From: Polaromonas sp047303325
GTDB lineage: Bacteria; Pseudomonadota; Gammaproteobacteria; Burkholderiales; Burkholderiaceae_C
Length of the DNA stretch: 64,000 nt
NCBI RefSeq assembly: GCF_047303325.1
Contig: NZ_JBKBEX010000007.1
Location: 119,826-183,825 of the forward strand
Direction: 5' to 3'
Part shown: positions 25,222 through 34,661 of the stretch, piece by piece
Position numbering within the stretch: position 1 is the stretch's first letter
Layout of the letters: every line of letters starts with the position of its first letter
Translations under genes and position numbers: made by a program
Notes under the pieces: generated by a model
The model's input: only the letters and a program-made list of their open reading frames with translations
What the model was told of the DNA's origin: nothing
The model's database searches: none

Positions 25222-26646
25222 GTGAGCGATGAGCAGGTCGATGTACTGGTCATAGGTGGCGGCAATGCCGCACTCTGCGCCGCGCTGATGGCGCGTGAGG
25301 CCGGCGCCAGCGTGCTGCTTCTCGAAGCCGCGCCCAAGGCCTGGCGCGGCGGCAATTCGCAGCACACGCGCAACCTGCGCTGCATGCACGACGCGCCGCA
25401 GGACGTGCTGGTAGAAGCCTACACCGAGGAGGAATACTGGCAGGACCTGCTGAAGGTGACCGGCGGCCTGACCGACGAACACCTGGCCCGGCTCGTCATC
25501 CGCGCCTCGTCGAACTGCCGCGACTGGATGCGCCGCCACGGGGTGCACTTCCAGCCGCCGCTCTCGGGGGCACTGCATGTAGCGCGCACCAACGCATTTT
25601 TCATGGGCGGCGGCAAGGCGCTGGTGAACGCCTATTACCGCAGCGCCGAACGACTGGGCGTGCAAATCCGTTACGAGACGCCGGTGGCTTCCGTGGAGCT
25701 CGACGGCGAGCGCTTCACCGCGGTAAACACCGAAGCCGGCGAACGCATCACCGCCAAAAGTTGCGTGCTCGCCGCCGGCGGCTTCGAGTCCAACCGCGCC
25801 TGGCTGCGCGAGGCCTGGGGTCAGAACGAGCGCGGCGAATGGCCGGCCGACAACTTCCTGATCCGCGGCACCCGCTTCAACCAGGGCGTGCTGCTCAGGC
25901 AGATGATCAAGGCCGGTGCCGACTCCATCGGCGACCCCTCGCAGGGCCACATGGTGGCTATCGACGCCCGCGCCCCGCTCTTTGATGGCGGCATTTGCAC
26001 CCGCATCGACTGTGTGTCGCTGGGCGTGGTGGTCAACCGCGAGGCCCGGCGTTTCTACGACGAGGGCGAGGACTTCTGGCCCAAGCGTTACGCCATCTGG
26101 GGCCGGCTGGTGGCCCAGCAGCCCGCCCAGGTGGCCTATTCCATCATCGACCAGAAGGCTGTGGGCCGCTTCATGCCGCCGTTGTTTCCCGGCACCACCG
26201 CCGACACGCTGCAAGGGCTGGCGCGGCAGCTCGGCCTGGACGAGCCCGGCTTCCTGCGCACCATTGCCGACTACAACGCCGCCTGCCGCGTCGGCCGCTT
26301 CGACCACACCGCGCTGGACGACTGCCGCACCGAGGGGCTGGCACCCGCCAAGACCCACTGGGCCCGGCCCATTGACACCGCGCCCTTCTACGCCTACCCG
26401 CTGCGCCCCGGCATCACCTTCACCTACCTGGGTCTGAAGGTGGGTGACACCGCCGCCGTGCGCTTCGGCGGACGGCCCAGTCCCAACCTCTTTGTGGCTG
26501 GCGAAATGATGGCCGGCAACGTGCTCGGCAAAGGCTACACCGCCGGTGTCGGCATGAGCATCGGCACCGCCTTCGGACGCATCGCGGGCACCCAGGCCGC
26601 AGCCGCCGCCCTGAAGCAGAAGGACTCCCACCATGCAAACGCTTGA
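25222..26646 (+). CDS. tcuA: FAD-dependent tricarballylate dehydrogenase
   Basis: A 474-residue flavoprotein starting at GTG after AAGGAGAC. The Rossmann FAD motif VLVIGGGNAALCAALMAREA is at the N-terminus, then LEAAPKAWRGGNSQHTRN. The C-terminal VAGEMMAGNVLGKGYTAG loop is typical of the succinate dehydrogenase/fumarate reductase flavoprotein group to which TcuA belongs. TcuA oxidises tricarballylate to cis-aconitate, passing electrons to TcuB. Its last 14 bp overlap tcuB. Related acids cannot be excluded as the substrate. Confidence 0.9.
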   Translation: MSDEQVDVLVIGGGNAALCAALMAREAGASVLLLEAAPKAWRGGNSQHTRNLRCMHDAPQDVLVEAYTEEEYWQDLLKVTGGLTDEHLARLVIRASSNCRDWMRRHGVHFQPPLSGALHVARTNAFFMGGGKALVNAYYRSAERLGVQIRYETPVASVELDGERFTAVNTEAGERITAKSCVLAAGGFESNRAWLREAWGQNERGEWPADNFLIRGTRFNQGVLLRQMIKAGADSIGDPSQGHMVAIDARAPLFDGGICTRIDCVSLGVVVNREARRFYDEGEDFWPKRYAIWGRLVAQQPAQVAYSIIDQKAVGRFMPPLFPGTTADTLQGLARQLGLDEPGFLRTIADYNAACRVGRFDHTALDDCRTEGLAPAKTHWARPIDTAPFYAYPLRPGITFTYLGLKVGDTAAVRFGGRPSPNLFVAGEMMAGNVLGKGYTAGVGMSIGTAFGRIAGTQAAAAALKQKDSHHANA

Positions 26647-27817
26647 AGCCCTGGCACGCGAGGCCGCGTCGCTCGCGGACGGTCCGCGCCGTGTCATTCC
26701 CATTCTTTCCACCGCCGAGACCGAGGTCGGCCGGCAGATGCAGATCTGCAACGCCTGCCGCTACTGCGAGGGCTTCTGCGCCGTGTTCCCGGCCATGACC
26801 CGACGGCTCGAATTCGGCAAGGCCGACATCCACTTTTTGGCGAACCTCTGCCACAACTGCGGCGCCTGCCTGCATGCCTGCCAATACGCGCCGCCGCATG
26901 AGTTTGCCGTGAACGTGCCCCGGGCCATGGCGCAGGTACGCGGCCAAACCTATGTGGACTACGCCTGGCCGCCCGCACTCGGCGTGCTCTACCAGCGCAA
27001 CGGGCTCACGCTGTCACTGGCCCTGGCCGCGGCGCTGGTGCTGTTCCTGGTCATGGCCGTGGCGATGAAGGGCAGCCTGTGGGGCGCCGCGCCAGGCGAT
27101 ACCTTCTACAGTGTGTTTCCACACAACCTGCTGGTGAGCCTGTTCGCCCCCGTGTTCCTGTTTGCCGCATTGGCGCTGGCCATGGGCGTGCGGCGCTTCT
27201 GGCGCGACATCACGCCCGCTACCAGCGGCGCGCCGCTGAACGCGCCCGCCGCCGCCGAAGCCGCCGATGCGGTGCTGCGCCTCAAATACCTCGACGGCGG
27301 CCACGGCGACGGCTGCCACAACGAAGACGATGCCTACACGCTGTCGCGCCGGCGCTTTCATCACCTCACCCTCTACGGCTTCATGCTGTGCTTCGCTGCC
27401 ACCAGCGTCGCCACGCTCTACCACTACGCCTTCGGCTGGGTGGCACCCTACGCCCTGCCCAGCCTGCCTAAGCTATTCGGCGTGGCCGGCGGCATCAGCC
27501 TGGTGCTGGGCACCGCCGGCCTGTGGCGCTTGAACCGCGAGCGCCATCCCATGCATGGCGACCTGGCGCAAAAATCAATGGACCTGGGCTTCATCGCCCT
27601 GCTGTTCCTCACCAGCGCCAGCGGCCTGGCCCTGTGGCTAGGGCGTGGCACACCCGCCCTGGCCCTGCTGCTGTGCCTGCACCTGGGCGCTGTCATGGCC
27701 CTGTTCGCCACCCTGCCCTACGGCAAGTTCGGCCACGGCATCTTCCGCAGCGCCTCGCTGTTGCGCCACGCCGTCGAAAAACGCCTTCCCAATCCGATTG
27801 GCCTTGGCGCCGATTGA
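26633..27817 (+). CDS. tcuB: Tricarballylate utilization iron-sulfur membrane protein
   Basis: A 394-residue protein. Two 4Fe-4S cysteine sets lie in the N-terminal part (Cys39, 42, 45, 49 in CNACRYCEGFC and Cys73, 76, 79, 83 in CHNCGACLHAC), followed by about six hydrophobic helices with several histidines, as in the TcuB/CitB family. It reoxidises the FADH2 of TcuA and delivers electrons to the quinone pool. It overlaps tcuA and is followed by a Bug receptor gene where Salmonella has the transporter tcuC. Confidence 0.9.
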   Translation: MQTLEALAREAASLADGPRRVIPILSTAETEVGRQMQICNACRYCEGFCAVFPAMTRRLEFGKADIHFLANLCHNCGACLHACQYAPPHEFAVNVPRAMAQVRGQTYVDYAWPPALGVLYQRNGLTLSLALAAALVLFLVMAVAMKGSLWGAAPGDTFYSVFPHNLLVSLFAPVFLFAALALAMGVRRFWRDITPATSGAPLNAPAAAEAADAVLRLKYLDGGHGDGCHNEDDAYTLSRRRFHHLTLYGFMLCFAATSVATLYHYAFGWVAPYALPSLPKLFGVAGGISLVLGTAGLWRLNRERHPMHGDLAQKSMDLGFIALLFLTSASGLALWLGRGTPALALLLCLHLGAVMALFATLPYGKFGHGIFRSASLLRHAVEKRLPNPIGLGAD

Positions 27818-27853
27818 AAACCACAAGATACAAGCACCCCAAGGAGACAAAGC

Positions 27854-28831
27854 ATGAACAAACGAAAATTTCTGCGCACCACCACGATGACGGTGGCCGC
27901 GCTCTGCGCAACCGGCCACGTACCGGCTCAAGACTTCCCCCCCAGGAAACCCATCACGCTTGTGGTGGGCTTTGCCCCTGGCGGGGCAGCCGATGCCGCG
28001 GCGCGCCTGATTGCGAAGAAACTTGGCGAGGACATCGGCCAGACAGTGATCGTGGACAACAAAGCCGGTGCTGGCGGAAACATCGCCCACCAGTATGTGG
28101 CTAATGGACCCACCGACGGCTCGATGCTGTTGTTCGGCTCCGTCGGACCGCTGACCATTGCACCTCATGTCATGAAGGTTAGCTACGACCCTTTCAAGGA
28201 CCTGGCCGCGATCTCTGGCGGGGTGAACTTCCCTAATATGCTGGTGGTGCACAAGGGCCTGGGCGTGAAGACCCTGGCCGAATTCGTTGCGCTGGCCAAA
28301 AAGAAGCCCGGCAGCATCGACTTCGCCTCTACCGGCGCCGGCTCGGCTTCACACCTGGCCGGGGAACTATTTAACCAGCGCGCCAGTATTGACATGGTGC
28401 ACGTCCCGTACAAAGGCGGCGCTCCGGCCCTGCAGGATCTACTGGGCGAACGCGTCGCCTCATACTTTTCGGCACCGCCCACCGCGATGCCGCACGTCGA
28501 AGCCGGCAAGCTGATTCCCTTGGCTACCACCGGCCTCACCCGCCCTGCCTACATGCCCAACATCCCGACGGTGGCTGAATCGGGCTACCCCGGGTTCGAG
28601 GCGCTTAACTGGTACGCCTTCCTGGCACCCGGCAAGACGTCCGTGGCCATCCTTGACCGCTGGAATCAGGCCATTGTCAAGGTGTTGGCCGACCCCGGCG
28701 TGAAGGAGGCCCTTAACAAGCACGGCCTGACGCCGCAGCCGACTACCCGCGCACAGTTCACCGACTTCATGCGAAAGGAAGATGCCAAGTGGGGCGCCAT
28801 CGTGCGCGAGCGGAAGATCACCGCAAACTGA
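27854..28831 (+). CDS. Bug/TctC family periplasmic substrate-binding protein of the tcu operon
   Basis: A 325-residue exported protein with a Tat-like or Sec signal (MNKRKFLRTTTMTVAALCA). The Bug blocks ITLVVGFAPGGAADAAARL, VIVDNKAGAGGNIAHQYV and PTDGSMLLFGS are present. It follows tcuB by 37 bp with AAGGAGACAAAG before the ATG. In Salmonella the tcu operon encodes the permease TcuC here, so this receptor probably captures tricarballylate or citrate-like acids for a transporter encoded elsewhere. Confidence 0.92.
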   Translation: MNKRKFLRTTTMTVAALCATGHVPAQDFPPRKPITLVVGFAPGGAADAAARLIAKKLGEDIGQTVIVDNKAGAGGNIAHQYVANGPTDGSMLLFGSVGPLTIAPHVMKVSYDPFKDLAAISGGVNFPNMLVVHKGLGVKTLAEFVALAKKKPGSIDFASTGAGSASHLAGELFNQRASIDMVHVPYKGGAPALQDLLGERVASYFSAPPTAMPHVEAGKLIPLATTGLTRPAYMPNIPTVAESGYPGFEALNWYAFLAPGKTSVAILDRWNQAIVKVLADPGVKEALNKHGLTPQPTTRAQFTDFMRKEDAKWGAIVRERKITAN

Positions 28832-28856
28832 TGGGGTGAAATCCTGCCAAGCCCCC

Positions 28857-29492
28857 TCAGGGTTCCGCCAGGCCGTGCTTGAGCGCGTAGCGGATCAGTT
28901 CGCTCTGGTTTTGCAGACCCATCTTCTGCATGAGGTTGGTTTTGTGGGTGCTGACGGTCTTGACCGAGAGGTTCAGTTTTGTGGCGATGTCCGTCAGGGA
29001 AACGCCGGCCACCAGCTGCTGCAGTACCTCGAATTCACGGTTGGACAGGCTTTCGTGCGGCACCCCCTCGCTGCCGGGCATGGCGCCCAGCGCCAGCTGC
29101 TCGGCCACCTCGGCGCTGATGAAGGCGCCGCCCGAGGCCACCTTGCGTATGGCCTGCTCCAGCTGGGCCGGCGCGCTTTCCTTGGTCAGGTAGCCGCTGG
29201 CGCCGTTCTTGATGGCGCGCACCGCGTACTGCAGCTCCTGGTGCATGCTCAGCACCAGGATGCGCAGCTGCGGCTTTTCGGCGCGTACCAGCTTGATCAG
29301 CTCCATGCCGCTGCGCCCGGGCATGGACAGGTCCAGCACCAGCACGTCGAAGGCCAGTTCGCGCACGCGCTGCATGACTTCCGTGCCGTTGCCGGCCTCG
29401 CCTATGACTTCCATGCCTTCAATCGACGACACGATGCGCTTGAGGCCTTCGCGGACGATGGCGTGGTCATCAGCCATCACAATCTTGATCAC
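28857..29492 (-). CDS. NarL/FixJ-family response regulator
   Basis: A 211-residue regulator. An N-terminal receiver (MIKIVMADDHAIVREGLKRI, phospho-accepting Asp in VLVLDLSMPGRSG, Lys in GYLTKESAP) is followed by a LuxR-type DNA-binding domain from about residue 145 (LSNREFEVLQQLVAG, then NLSVKTVSTHKTNLMQ). Its start ATGA overlaps the stop of the PAS kinase gene upstream, giving a two-component pair. It lies directly upstream of the cbb3 oxidase locus. Targets are unknown. Confidence 0.93.
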   Translation of the reverse strand: MIKIVMADDHAIVREGLKRIVSSIEGMEVIGEAGNGTEVMQRVRELAFDVLVLDLSMPGRSGMELIKLVRAEKPQLRILVLSMHQELQYAVRAIKNGASGYLTKESAPAQLEQAIRKVASGGAFISAEVAEQLALGAMPGSEGVPHESLSNREFEVLQQLVAGVSLTDIATKLNLSVKTVSTHKTNLMQKMGLQNQSELIRYALKHGLAEP

Positions 29493-30781
29493 GTCATATC
29501 TCCTGTTTCTGCGGCGTCGGCCGTTTCGGGCACCGGGATAAGTACGCGTATGCGGGTGCCGCGGCCCGGCGCCGTGTCAATCTCCACCGTCCCCTGCAGC
29601 AGTCGCGCCCGTTCGCGCAGGCCCATGAGGCCCAGCGAGCTGGCCTTGCGCGGCGCGTCCAGCGCGAAGCCGGCGCCGTCATCGGCCACTTCTAGGACCA
29701 CGGCCGCGCCCGTCCTCTCGACGCGCACATCGACCCGCGACGCGCCCGCATGCTTGGCCACGTTTACCAGCGACTCCTGCACGATGCGGAACACCGCCGT
29801 GGCATAGGGCTCGCCGAGCTCCACGTCCTCATCCAGCGAGAGTTTGCACGGCACGCCATGGCGCTGGCTGAAGTTGTGGGTCAGCCACTCGATGGCCGGC
29901 ACCAGCCCCAGGTCGTCCAGCAGCAGCGGCCGCAGGTCCGAGGCGATGCGGCGCGTGGCGGCGACGGTGGTGTCCAGCAGGCCCAGCATGTCGTCGAGCT
30001 TGGCCCGCACGGCACTCGCCTCACGGGGGATTGCCTCGCGGACCAAAGTGGCGTCCATCTTGATCGCCGTCAGCGACTGCGCGAGTTCGTCATGCAGCTC
30101 GCGCGCGATGCGGGTTTTTTCGCTTTCCCGGATGGCATGGGCCGCCGAGGCAAAGGCGCTCAGTTCCTCGGCGGCACGCACGCGCTCGGTCACGTCGCGC
30201 AGGATTACGGTGTAAAGCTTGCCGTGCGCGGTGTCCAGCTGCGAGATCGAAGCCTCCAGCGGGAATTCCTCGCCGCTGGCCCTGAGCCCATACAGCACCG
30301 TGCCGTCGCCCATGCGCCGCGAGGTCGTGCCGGTCTGGCCGAAACGCCGGACCTGCCCGCCATGTGCGTCCCGATGCCGCTGCGGGATCAGGCGCGTGAG
30401 CGGCTGGCCCAGCATCTCGCGCGTGGGCCAGCCGAAGATTCTTTCGGCGGCCTTGTTGTAGAGGATCACGTTCTGATCGCTGTCCACGGTGATGATGGCG
30501 TCCATGGCCGAGTCCAGCAGGCCCGCCAGCCTGGCGTCCGCGCCTTCGAGCGCCCGCTTGCCGGCGCGGTCCCGCGCTGCATCGCGCCCGGCCACCAGCC
30601 AGGCGATGCCACAGGTGGCGGCGGCCAGCGCCGCGACCAGCGGCAGGCCCGGCAGCGAGTGCGGGCTGAATACCAGATGGACGGTGGCCAGCAGCGTCAG
30701 GGTCGCCAGCACGGCCAGCACAATGGCCGTGGAGCGCCGGCGTTTGGGCAGCGTATCGCCTACATGGGGGAACTGGGACAT
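29489..30781 (-). CDS. PAS-containing sensor histidine kinase (NarX/LiaS-type), FixL-like PAS
   Basis: A 430-residue kinase starting MSQFPHVGDTLPKRRRST. Two hydrophobic helices lie near 20-65, then a PAS domain (about 85-210) with the FixL-style layout AERIFGWPTREMLGQPLTRL, IPQRHRDAHGGQVRRF and LRDVTERVRAAEEL, then HisKA_3 with the His in TRIARELHDELAQSL and an HATPase with DDGAGFALD and LGLMGLRERARLL. It overlaps its response regulator by four bases. The PAS keeps a His where FixL binds haem, but the distal Arg region differs, so oxygen sensing is unproven. A longer frame to 30898 is not supported. Confidence 0.9.
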   Translation of the reverse strand: MSQFPHVGDTLPKRRRSTAIVLAVLATLTLLATVHLVFSPHSLPGLPLVAALAAATCGIAWLVAGRDAARDRAGKRALEGADARLAGLLDSAMDAIITVDSDQNVILYNKAAERIFGWPTREMLGQPLTRLIPQRHRDAHGGQVRRFGQTGTTSRRMGDGTVLYGLRASGEEFPLEASISQLDTAHGKLYTVILRDVTERVRAAEELSAFASAAHAIRESEKTRIARELHDELAQSLTAIKMDATLVREAIPREASAVRAKLDDMLGLLDTTVAATRRIASDLRPLLLDDLGLVPAIEWLTHNFSQRHGVPCKLSLDEDVELGEPYATAVFRIVQESLVNVAKHAGASRVDVRVERTGAAVVLEVADDGAGFALDAPRKASSLGLMGLRERARLLQGTVEIDTAPGRGTRIRVLIPVPETADAAETGDMT

Positions 30782-30833
30782 GGCACGCTTCGGGAGTGGG
30801 AGCCCGATCTTACCGCCCTGCCCCGCGCCGGTT

Positions 30834-31121
30834 TCAGTCCTCATCCACCGCACGCGCCGGATCCGCCCGCGTCCGGCGTGAAGCCGCCTGCCCCGCATCC
30901 GGCGCGGGCCCGGTCAGCAGCACGCTCAGCGCGCTGGACGCCGCGCAGGCCAACCAGAAAACAAAAAACACGGCAGTCTGGAATGCCAGCCGCGAAAGCC
31001 CGGCCGGCTGCCCGTCCCTGAGCATCTCCTGGGGGTCAAACAGCCCGAACAGCAGCAGCTCCAGCAGGCAGGCCGCCAGGAAAGCCGGCCAGGCAATGCC
31101 CAGTATCTTGTTGGCTGACAT
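30834..31121 (-). CDS. Small membrane protein at the end of the cbb3 oxidase cluster
   Basis: A 95-residue protein with two hydrophobic helices (KILGIAWPAFLAACLLELLL at about 4-25 and FQTAVFFVFWLACAASSALS at about 46-68) and a charged tail. AGGAGG lies nine bases before the ATG, and a GTG one codon earlier is also possible. It follows fixH in the cco cluster. I do not recognise a family; a role in oxidase assembly or electron transport is only a guess from position. Confidence 0.6.
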   Translation of the reverse strand: MSANKILGIAWPAFLAACLLELLLFGLFDPQEMLRDGQPAGLSRLAFQTAVFFVFWLACAASSALSVLLTGPAPDAGQAASRRTRADPARAVDED

Positions 31122-31178
31122 CACACGTTGCCTCCTGTTGTTATTTGCGCTTGCGGGTTGTCGGGGTGATCAGGCCGA

Positions 31179-31453
31179 TCAGGGGCGTGTGGCCTTGTCG
31201 GGCGTGGCCGCGTGGTTGCGCCCTTCCAGCGCCGGCGCCAGGGCCCTGGCCTGCGGCGGGCCGCCGCGCGCGGCCCGCGCCGGCTCCTGCCCGCCTATCA
31301 CGGCATCGGGGTATTTGACGGCCAGGAAAGCCGTCACGACGCCGGCCACGACGACCAGCGCGGGCCCGGAAACCACCAGCCAGACATGGCCGTGTTTCCA
31401 CCAGGGGGCAGTTTGGGTGGGGATGGTAGTCATGAAAGGCCTTTCATCGCGAT

Positions 31454-31457
<4 letters not shown>
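31179..31457 (-). CDS. ccoH: FixH/CcoH-like short protein
   Basis: A 92-residue protein with one membrane helix near 27-48 (HVWLVVSGPALVVVAGVV within it) followed by KYPDAVI, the start of the FixH/CcoH family in Comamonadaceae. These proteins are short here compared with about 150-170 residues in rhizobia. CcoH stabilises cbb3 subunits during assembly. The ATG at 31457 overlaps the ccoG stop as ATGA; an ATG at 31433 (MTTIPTQTAPW) is an alternative. It sits between ccoG and a small membrane gene. Confidence 0.72.
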
Positions 31458-32881
<1,424 letters not shown>

Positions 32882-32888
32882 TGTCGCC

Positions 32889-33806
32889 TCAAAGCTTGGC
32901 CGCGGGGGCCTTGTTGGACAGCCCCCAGATGTAGGCCGTCAGCACATGGATCTGCGCTTCGGTGAGCTTGCCGGCCTGCGCGGGCATCTCATTGATCTTG
33001 CCCTTGTTGACGATGTCGACAATGGCCTGCTCGCCCCAGCCGTGCAGCCAGATGTCGTCGGCCAGGTTGGGCGCGCCTATGGTCGTGTTGCCCTTGCCGT
33101 CGACGCCGTGGCAGGCAGCGCAGGCCGTGAACTTCGATTTGCCGAGCTGGGCACGCACCGAATCATGCGGGCCGCCCGACAGGCTCAGCACGTACTGCGC
33201 CACGTTCTTGACGTCCTCGGGTGACCCCACGGCCGCGGCCATGGGCGGCATCTGCCCCTTGCGGCCCTGGGTCAGGGTTTCCTTGATCTTCTCGGTCGAA
33301 CCGCCGTGCAGCCAGTCGGTGTCGGTGAGGTTGGGAAAGCCCTTGCTGCCGCGCGCGTCCGAGCCGTGGCACTGGGAGCAGTTGTTCATGAAGAGGCGCT
33401 CGCCCACGGCCATCGCATTGGTGTCGCCCGCGAGCTGCTCGGCGCTTTTGGCGGTGAACTGGGCGTACAGCGGCGCAAGCTCCTTGTCCGCCTTGAGCAT
33501 CGCGCTGTCGTATTCGCCGCGCGTGCTCCAGCCCATCTCGCCCGGGTAAGCGCCCAGGCCCGGATAGGCGACAAGGTAGAGCAGCGAATAGATCACGGTG
33601 AAGACGAACAGCCACATCCACCAGCGTGGCATGGGATTGTTGGCCTCGCGCAGGTCCTCGTCCCAGACGTGGCCCGTGGTGTTGTCGCTGCTCGGGACTA
33701 TTTTTTTTCGGGCCGTGGCCCACAGCAGCACCAGCGCGCCAATGATGCCGACCAGGGTCAGCGCGGCCACATACCAGGACCAGAAGTTGTCGGTGAAATC
33801 GCTCAT
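32889..33806 (-). CDS. ccoP: cbb3-type cytochrome c oxidase subunit III (dihaem cytochrome c)
   Basis: A 305-residue protein starting MSDFTDNFWSWYVAAL. Two membrane helices (about 8-30 and 58-78) are followed by two class I cytochrome c domains with CSQCHG and CAACHG haem sites. It hands electrons to CcoO and then CcoN. The tail end is close to the usual length. A longer frame to 33959 lacks a supported start. It follows ccoQ and precedes ccoG. Confidence 0.95.
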   Translation of the reverse strand: MSDFTDNFWSWYVAALTLVGIIGALVLLWATARKKIVPSSDNTTGHVWDEDLREANNPMPRWWMWLFVFTVIYSLLYLVAYPGLGAYPGEMGWSTRGEYDSAMLKADKELAPLYAQFTAKSAEQLAGDTNAMAVGERLFMNNCSQCHGSDARGSKGFPNLTDTDWLHGGSTEKIKETLTQGRKGQMPPMAAAVGSPEDVKNVAQYVLSLSGGPHDSVRAQLGKSKFTACAACHGVDGKGNTTIGAPNLADDIWLHGWGEQAIVDIVNKGKINEMPAQAGKLTEAQIHVLTAYIWGLSNKAPAAKL

Positions 33807-33864
33807 AAGCCGCACCCGATGCGTTGTGGAATAAAAAATGAAAACTTGGAGATAAGGGACATAG

Positions 33865-34002
33865 CTAATCCTGCAGGAAGGGGATCTTTGCGTCCTCTTC
33901 AAAGCGCTTGCGGTTGCGGCCCGAATAGGCCCACACGAGCAGGCCGATGAAGGTGGCAAAGCACAGCAAGGTGGCGATGATGCGCAGCGTGTTGATGTCC
34001 AT
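33865..34002 (-). CDS. ccoQ: cbb3-type cytochrome c oxidase subunit IV
   Basis: A 45-residue protein (starts MDINTLRIIATLLCFATF, one membrane helix, ends KIPFLQD), the standard CcoQ form that stabilises the complex. It lies 11 bases after ccoO and 58 bases before ccoP, in the canonical N-O-Q-P order. Confidence 0.92.
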   Translation of the reverse strand: MDINTLRIIATLLCFATFIGLLVWAYSGRNRKRFEEDAKIPFLQD

Positions 34003-34013
34003 GGCGTCCTCCT

Positions 34014-34643
34014 TTATTTCAGGGCCTTGCCCATGACTTGCAGATAAGCCACCAGGGCGTCCATTTCCGTCTTGTCCTTCACCACGGCGGCAGCTTCGGC
34101 GATTTCCGCGTCGCTGTAAGGCACACCCACCGTGCGCAGCGCCTTCATGCGCGGCGCCATGTCGGCCGGGTTGACGCTGGCTTTTTCGAGCCAGCTGTAG
34201 GCCGGCATATTCGATTCGGGCACCACATCGCGCGGATTGTTCAGGTGGATGCGGTGCCACTCGTCCGTGTACTTGCCGCCCACACGTTGCAGGTCGGGGC
34301 CGGTGCGCTTGCTGCCCCACTGGAAGGGGTGGTCGTAGACAAACTCGCCGGCGACCGAGTAGTGGCCGTAGCGCAGCGTCTCGGCGCGGAAGGGCCGGAT
34401 CATTTGCGAGTGGCAGTTGTAGCAACCCTCGCGCAAATAGATGTCGCGGCCGGCCAGCTGCAGCGCACCATAGGGCTTGACGCCTTCTATGGGCGCGGTG
34501 GTCGACTTCTGGAAGAACAGCGGCACGATCTCGACCAGGCCGCCCACGGCGATCACCAGCAGGATCAGGATGATCATCAGGAAGTTGTTGGTCTCAATCT
34601 TCTCGTGCGAGAAGCCGGCCGCGCTTGTGTTGTCGTCTTTCAT
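34014..34643 (-). CDS. ccoO: cbb3-type cytochrome c oxidase subunit II (monohaem cytochrome c)
   Basis: A 209-residue protein with an N-terminal membrane helix (NFLMIILILLVIAVGGLVEI) and a single haem c site, CYNCH, in the EGCYNCHSQMIRPF block that is diagnostic of CcoO. It passes electrons from CcoP to CcoN. It lies 18 bp after ccoN and immediately before ccoQ. Confidence 0.96.
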   Translation of the reverse strand: MKDDNTSAAGFSHEKIETNNFLMIILILLVIAVGGLVEIVPLFFQKSTTAPIEGVKPYGALQLAGRDIYLREGCYNCHSQMIRPFRAETLRYGHYSVAGEFVYDHPFQWGSKRTGPDLQRVGGKYTDEWHRIHLNNPRDVVPESNMPAYSWLEKASVNPADMAPRMKALRTVGVPYSDAEIAEAAAVVKDKTEMDALVAYLQVMGKALK

Positions 34644-34661
34644 GGAATGTGCTTTCTATGT

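Noticed and set aside
25024..26751. A minus-strand open frame of 575 codons
   Set aside because: Antisense shadow of tcuA, with low-complexity Gly, Ala and His content.
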